Origin: a virus
Virus record (IMG/VR): IMGVR_UViG_3300044613_000737
Location: 1-22,450 of that record
Length of the DNA: 22,450 bases
Strand: one strand, 5' to 3'
Of this stretch, positions 19,312 to 22,450 are shown piece after piece; the first letter of the stretch is position 1; each line of letters begins with the position of its first letter. The position numbers and the translations under genes were made by a program. The notes under the pieces were generated by a model. The model searched no databases. It had not been told where the DNA came from and saw only the letters and a list, made by a program, of their open reading frames with translations.

Positions 19312-20166
19312 ATGAGACACGGAAGTTTATTTTCGGGAATTGGTGGGTTTGACTTGGCATCCGAATGGATGGGATGGGAAAATGTATTCCATTGTGAGTG
19401 GAATGAATTCGGTAAAAAAGTATTGAAATACCATTTCCCAAATGCCGATTCTTATGGCGACATAACACAAACGGATTTTACAAAATATGCAAACAGAATT
19501 GATATTCTCACGGGTGGATTCCCTTGCCAACCATTCAGCAACGCAGGACAACGCAAAGGAACGGAGGATAAACGCTACTTGTGGGGCGAGATGCTTCGAG
19601 CAATACAAGAAATTAAACCCAAATATGTCGTTGCCGAAAATGTCTTTGGTATCACGACTATTGATGGCGGATTGGTATTCAACCAGGTGTGCATTGACTT
19701 GGAAAATGAAGGGTACGAAGTTCAACCGTTTATTATTGGTGCTGCAAGCAAAAACGCACCCCATAGAAGGGAAAGGTGTTGGTTTGTTGCCTACTCCAAA
19801 TTCAAGTCCACGGGAAGTGACGGAGGAACAAACGATGAAAAGAAAAGAGATTTACGGAGGGGAAACACGGGCGATGTACTTGGAACATTTTGCAGCGATG
19901 GGAATGTTGCCGACACCGATGGCATCGGATTGTGGGGAAAAGGTGACGGGCTTGGAAAATCAGGATTCGTTGACAAAACGAGCAAGGGAAACGACTGGAT
20001 CCATTTCCCAACTGAACCCCCGATTTGTAGCGGAGATGATGGGTTTCCCAACGAATTGGACGGAATTACCCTTTCAAAGTGGAAAAAAGAATCATTAAAA
20101 GCATACGGAAACGCAATTGTGCCACAAGTGGCGTATGAAATCTTCAAAGTAATTGAATCAATATGA
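19312..20166 (+). CDS. DNA cytosine-5 methyltransferase
   Basis: ATG 19312 lies just behind a promoter; the in-frame codon at 19282 lies inside the promoter and is rejected. The 284-residue enzyme transfers a methyl group from S-adenosylmethionine to C5 of cytosine. Motif I is FSGIGG (7-12), IV is GGFPCQPFSNAG with catalytic Cys72, VI is AENVFG (108-113), VIII is RRER (152-155) and X is GNAIVPQVA (266-274). The target-recognition part between ~162 and 235 is short and Gly/Asp/Ser-rich, which may reflect its overlap with a second open frame. It probably protects phage DNA from host restriction. No cognate restriction enzyme is evident. Confidence 0.96.
   Translation: MRHGSLFSGIGGFDLASEWMGWENVFHCEWNEFGKKVLKYHFPNADSYGDITQTDFTKYANRIDILTGGFPCQPFSNAGQRKGTEDKRYLWGEMLRAIQEIKPKYVVAENVFGITTIDGGLVFNQVCIDLENEGYEVQPFIIGAASKNAPHRRERCWFVAYSKFKSTGSDGGTNDEKKRDLRRGNTGDVLGTFCSDGNVADTDGIGLWGKGDGLGKSGFVDKTSKGNDWIHFPTEPPICSGDDGFPNELDGITLSKWKKESLKAYGNAIVPQVAYEIFKVIESI
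19487..20098 (+). CDS. Overlapping +1-frame open reading frame with methyltransferase-like C-terminal sequence
   Basis: This frame lies wholly within the methyltransferase gene and is open from 19466 to 20098. From ~residue 60 its product does not look random. It has DWYSTRCALTWKMKGTKFNR, then KGVGLLPTPNSSP, a second GMLPTPMASD, and GSISQLNPRFVAEMMGFPTN followed by WTELPF. To my recollection these patterns are typical of C-terminal parts of another group of Bacteroidota phage cytosine methyltransferase-like proteins. It could be a real overprinted gene, a frameshift product of the main gene, or an old frame relic. There is no strong separate promoter; ATG 19487 is the first start. Confidence 0.4.
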   Translation: MQTELIFSRVDSLANHSATQDNAKERRINATCGARCFEQYKKLNPNMSLPKMSLVSRLLMADWYSTRCALTWKMKGTKFNRLLLVLQAKTHPIEGKGVGLLPTPNSSPREVTEEQTMKRKEIYGGETRAMYLEHFAAMGMLPTPMASDCGEKVTGLENQDSLTKRARETTGSISQLNPRFVAEMMGFPTNWTELPFQSGKKNH

Positions 20167-20402
20167 TAATAGAAGGATTTGAAAAAGCAATTGTAGGGAT
20201 TCAAAAAAACACGAATCGGGTTGTGTATAGTAATCAAATTATGGTTAACATATTAATTGAAGACGGCATGAACCGCGATGAAGCAATTGAATATTTGGAA
20301 CACAATGTTTGGTCGTCCTGGATCGGTGAAAATAATCCAATCTACATGAACCAAATGAATCACGATGAATTAATAGAAATGACCAATGAAAATATGGACT
20401 GA
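20163..20402 (+). CDS. Small acidic protein, function unknown
   Basis: A 79-residue protein coupled to the methyltransferase by ATGA. It has a central motif (NILIEDGMNRDEAIEYLEHN) typical of a widespread small phage protein in which a helix is followed by VWSSWIGENNPIYM. It is soluble, with no TM. Its last 17 bases overlap the HNH gene. The function is unknown. Confidence 0.75.
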   Translation: MIIEGFEKAIVGIQKNTNRVVYSNQIMVNILIEDGMNRDEAIEYLEHNVWSSWIGENNPIYMNQMNHDELIEMTNENMD

Positions 20403-20982
20403 ATCCGAAATGGATGAATTTCGCTTGTTGTTCCCCGTAACCCACAACAAGGACTTGGCGGTGAAGTTTAATTGCACACCGAATGTCATTAAAAACATTG
20501 CATACAAAAACGGGTTAAGAAAGGACAAGGATTTTTGGCATGGTTATTTGAAAAACACCGCCCATAAGCATTTGCCTAAATTTAAAAAAGGATGCACAAG
20601 TTGGTGCAAAGGAACAAAGGGCGTAATGCTGAATGGGGCTGAAACACGATTTGTCAAAGGGCAACGCCCACACAACTACCATCCGATAGGGCATTTGAGC
20701 AGTTATAGGGACTTCATAACGATTAAAACCGAGCAAGGGTACAAACCCCTTCACCGATTAACTTGGGAACAACACAACGGCAAAATCCCACCATTCAAAT
20801 ACATTGTGTTTAAGGATGGCAACAAAGAGAATTGCGACATAAGCAACTTGGAAATGGTGGACAAAATGCACTTCATGAAGGAACACCACCCAATGAAGTA
20901 CCCGAAGGACATCAAAGATGCAATCAATATCAAACGAGAAATAACAAAATACATAAAAAAACATGGCAAGAAACAAGATTAA
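20386..20982 (+). CDS. HNH homing-type endonuclease
   Basis: A 198-residue basic protein. Residues ~1-45 form a small DNA-binding HTH-like unit (VTHNKDLAVKFNCTPNVIKN). Residues ~100-158 carry an HNH_3-like nuclease: LHRLTWEQHNGKIPPFKYIV with H123, then FKDGNKENCDISNLEMV with Asn residues. The C-terminus is Lys-rich. Such stand-alone nucleases are often mobile (homing) genes in phages. Its position between a small gene and a conserved replication-type cluster, overlapping both, suggests it is well adapted. Confidence 0.85.
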   Translation: MKIWTESEMDEFRLLFPVTHNKDLAVKFNCTPNVIKNIAYKNGLRKDKDFWHGYLKNTAHKHLPKFKKGCTSWCKGTKGVMLNGAETRFVKGQRPHNYHPIGHLSSYRDFITIKTEQGYKPLHRLTWEQHNGKIPPFKYIVFKDGNKENCDISNLEMVDKMHFMKEHHPMKYPKDIKDAINIKREITKYIKKHGKKQD

Positions 20983-21178
20983 CGATGTGCGTGACCACTT
21001 ATTTGAAGTGTTGGAACGCTTAAAAGATGGTGACATTGACATCGAAACGGCAAAAACAATGGCAGATGTAAGCCAAGTAATTATCAATTCGGCAAAGATT
21101 GAAGTGGATTTTATCCGTATCACTGGGGCAAACCAAAACACGGGTTTCATCAAACTAACCGAAGGGGGTGACAAATGA
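20963..21178 (+). CDS. Conserved-type small phage protein, function unknown
   Basis: A 71-residue, mostly helical protein: VRDHLFEVLERLKDGDIDIE followed by TAKTMADVSQVIINSAKIEV and a GFIKL end. This pattern is common next to HNH or replication genes in many Bacteroidota phages and prophages, but no function is known to me. It overlaps the HNH gene by 20 bases and is coupled downstream by ATGA. Confidence 0.78.
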   Translation: MARNKINDVRDHLFEVLERLKDGDIDIETAKTMADVSQVIINSAKIEVDFIRITGANQNTGFIKLTEGGDK

Positions 21179-21354
21179 CACCAAAAGAGAAAGCCGAGGA
21201 ATTATTACATAAAATGCAATTAGATTGGGGGTGTAATTGTTGCTACAACGATTGGGCCAAGCAATGTGCATTGGTTGCAGTTGAGGAATTAATTGAACAT
21301 GATGATATTGATGATTATTGGATTAAAGTAAAACAAGAAATAAAAAACTTATGA
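21175..21354 (+). CDS. Small Cys-containing protein, paralogue of the next gene
   Basis: A 59-residue gene bounded by ATGA overlaps at both ends. The product starts MTPKEKAEELLHKMQLDWGC, has a CNCC cluster at residues 20-23 and the pattern QCALVAVEELI, and ends in WIKVKQEIKNL. The next product shares the KEKA(E/Q)(E/Q)L start, the SACLAIDEII pattern and a similar helical end. It is a short member of a family widespread in Bacteroidota phages; the function is unknown. Confidence 0.75.
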   Translation: MTPKEKAEELLHKMQLDWGCNCCYNDWAKQCALVAVEELIEHDDIDDYWIKVKQEIKNL

Positions 21355-21620
21355 CATTAAAAGAAAAAGCCCAGCAGTTAGTTGATAAATTTGAACTTAT
21401 TCAAAGCCGAATTGAATGGACTGATGATAATAGCGATGTTAATAATGAATGTAAAAAATTCAACAGTGAAAACAATAAAGAGGTTGCATTTTACTGGAAA
21501 GAATTGGCAAAAAAATCTGCATGTTTAGCAATTGATGAAATAATAGATGCAGATAGGAATCGACCATTCAAAGAGGTTAGGCATTATTTAGAATTGAAAC
21601 AAGCAATAAAAGATTTATGA
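21351..21620 (+). CDS. Small helical protein, paralogue of the previous gene
   Basis: An 89-residue protein beginning MTLKEKAQQLVDKFELIQSR, with a central SACLAIDEIIDADRNRPF and a helical end containing YLELKQAIKDL. It is a diverged duplicate of the upstream gene. It is chained by ATGA to both neighbours and precedes the DnaA-like gene. The function is unknown. Confidence 0.75.
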   Translation: MTLKEKAQQLVDKFELIQSRIEWTDDNSDVNNECKKFNSENNKEVAFYWKELAKKSACLAIDEIIDADRNRPFKEVRHYLELKQAIKDL

Positions 21621-22063
21621 CAGTTAGCCATTATCAGGAAGTTCACAACCTTAAACAAGAAATCAGGCGGATGCGGTTGCAGATGATTGAACAAAAGTCG
21701 GACTATGACAATTTGGTTCGTGCGTTGAAGCGTGAAATCGTTCAACCCAAAACCGATATCAATTTAGAACCAACCCCATGGCGTGAAGTGTTACGGGCAA
21801 TCTGTGAGGTTTACGACCTTACCCCCGACACAGTGATAACAAGGTCAAGAAAGCGCAGGCCGTTGTATGCCCGTCATATGTTCAACCACATTTGCAGAAA
21901 GCGGTTGGAAATGACATTTGAAGAAATAGGGTTAATCTGTGGGCGGGATCACTCCACCATCATTTCATCAGTGCGTGAATTTGGGGATATTTTACAGACG
22001 GACAAAGAAGTCCAAAGATACCATGCAAGGGTTCACACCATCCTTCACGAAAGATTCCCGTAA
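21617..22063 (+). CDS. DnaA domain IV (DNA-binding) protein without ATPase domain
   Basis: A 148-residue protein. Residues ~1-42 are a coiled coil, and residues ~55-125 match the DnaA C-terminal DNA-binding domain. The basic SRKRRPLYARHMF segment is followed by the signature EEIGLICGRDHSTIISSVRE (103-122), where RDHST contacts the DnaA box in cellular DnaA. The AAA+ ATPase domains are absent. It may mark a phage origin, repress host initiation by occupying DnaA boxes, or act as a transcription factor. It is the last gene before a terminator. Confidence 0.88.
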   Translation: MTVSHYQEVHNLKQEIRRMRLQMIEQKSDYDNLVRALKREIVQPKTDINLEPTPWREVLRAICEVYDLTPDTVITRSRKRRPLYARHMFNHICRKRLEMTFEEIGLICGRDHSTIISSVREFGDILQTDKEVQRYHARVHTILHERFP

Positions 22064-22085
22064 ACATTCGGGAATTTCTTCGTTT
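22053..22085 (+). terminator. Intrinsic terminator after the DnaA-like gene
   Basis: Stem ATTCCCG / CGGGAAT (7 bp) with loop TAAACATT, which includes the stop codon of the upstream gene, followed by the T-rich TTCTTCGTTTT. The stop codon in the loop means that translating ribosomes could influence folding. Confidence 0.75.
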
Positions 22086-22090
22086 TATTA
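22080..22090 (+). promoter_or_regulatory. Candidate phage late promoter/leader motif, variant copy
   Basis: TCGTTTTATTA here, reading on to TAGTATATG, resembles CGTTTTATAG-x-TATG at 2338 and 5697, with two extra bases. It comes directly after a terminator and ends a few bases before ATG 22095. A TAAACA block lies about 14 bases upstream, matching the TAACAA of the other copies loosely. Confidence 0.3.
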
Positions 22091-22094
22091 GTAT

Positions 22095-22450
22095 ATGATT
22101 GAAAACAAAAAGATAATTGTACCTACCGAACTGCGTGATGTAAAGTTGCATCAAATGATAACATACAACGGGTTAAAACCCGAAATGGATGATGTATCAA
22201 GGCAGTTGGAAGCGGTGGCAATCTTTTGTGACTTGACCATGTCGGAGGTTAAGAATATGCCATTTGACACACTGAAATACTGTGTGGAAAAAATCACAAC
22301 CATGTTGGAATCTAAACCAACATTTACACCCAGGTTCGAGTACAAAGGCATTGAATACGGATTCATCCCAAACTTTGACGAACTCACAACGGGTGAATTC
22401 ATTGACATTGAAAATTACTGCAAAGAACCAAACGACCTTTGGAAAGTGTT
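22095..22450 (+). CDS. Start of a probable tail-region protein (runs off the window)
   Basis: The gene opens at ATG 22095 and is still open at the window end (118 codons seen). The sequence has a helical first part (ELRDVKLHQMITYNGLKPEM), a middle MSEVKNMPFDTLKYCVEKI, and a segment containing YKGIEYGFIPNFDELTTGEF followed by IDIENY. That pattern is recurrent in proteins encoded with tail genes of Bacteroidota phages and may be a tail-assembly chaperone. The identity is tentative because the C-terminus is missing. Confidence 0.7.
   Translation, partial: MIENKKIIVPTELRDVKLHQMITYNGLKPEMDDVSRQLEAVAIFCDLTMSEVKNMPFDTLKYCVEKITTMLESKPTFTPRFEYKGIEYGFIPNFDELTTGEFIDIENYCKEPNDLWKV

Noticed and set aside
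19327-19764. Minus-strand open frame of 145 codons opposite the methyltransferase gene
   Set aside because: It lies opposite a clear gene, its product has no recognisable pattern, and no promoter or coupled neighbour exists on that strand.
20758-21174. Minus-strand hydrophobic open frame of 138 codons that looks like a membrane protein
   Set aside because: Apparent hydrophobicity arises from reading the complement of Lys/Asn-rich coding sequence of the HNH and following genes.
1-22450. tRNA genes, CRISPR arrays, IS elements, integrase or attachment sites
   Set aside because: No cloverleaf, regular spaced repeat, transposase or recombinase sequence was seen on either strand by reading; a tRNA/CRISPR scan would be needed to exclude them fully.

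Overview
The window is part of the genome of a tailed double-stranded DNA bacteriophage whose host is very probably a member of the Bacteroidota. The evidence is a head, portal, tail, lysis, replication and packaging gene set packed on one strand, plus several promoters with the Bacteroidota -33/-7 architecture (TTG or TTTG, 19-20 bases, then TAnnTTTG). Shine-Dalgarno sites are generally not evident, and many small proteins have the look of Bacteroidota phage families. No integrase, repressor-integrase pair, tRNA, IS element or CRISPR array is visible, so a strictly lytic life style is plausible but not proven. All genes supported here are on the + strand. Most are chained by ATGA, TAATG or TGATG stop/start overlaps, so translational coupling is probably the rule.

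Layout. (1) 29-5680, virion head and connector block: acidic scaffold-like protein, major capsid protein closed by a strong terminator, a second virion-like protein, another terminator, a small beta-rich protein, a portal with a C-terminal extension, a connector-like protein, a predicted u-spanin and a small Cys-rich protein. (2) 5709-8164, small virion-like proteins and a large modular receptor-binding/tail-fibre candidate. (3) 8164-9733, lysis block: two membrane or exported coiled-coil proteins, a tiny basic protein, a two-TM holin candidate and a zinc amidase, ended by a terminator. (4) 9784-11679, host-type promoters driving small early genes, an HTH protein and an SSB-like protein. (5) 11744-17760, a promoter with a structured RNA leader, then a DUF6291-type replication initiator/loader, DnaB helicase, small accessory genes, VRR-NUC nuclease, sigma-like factor, zinc-finger protein, HNH and ParB-like protein. 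(6) 17783-19263, small and large terminase. (7) 19269-22063, promoter, cytosine-C5 methyltransferase, HNH homing-type endonuclease, paralogous small proteins and a DnaA domain IV protein, ended by a terminator. (8) 22095 to the end, the start of the next unit, probably tail-related.

How it may work together: the TAnnTTTG promoters would be read by host RNA polymerase and express the early, replication, packaging and methylation genes. The structural units at 2350, 5709 and 22095 lack that motif. Upstream of each start they share a different element (GTTTTATAG or GTTTTATTAG). The phage encodes its own sigma-like protein, so this element is a candidate late promoter.

The most unusual observations are these: a ~600-base stretch of the methyltransferase gene that is open in two frames, both carrying methyltransferase-like protein sequence; a short leader RNA with two hairpin loops that are exact 7-base complements; the shared late-gene motif; and an A10 tract placed exactly between the portal core and its C-terminal domain.
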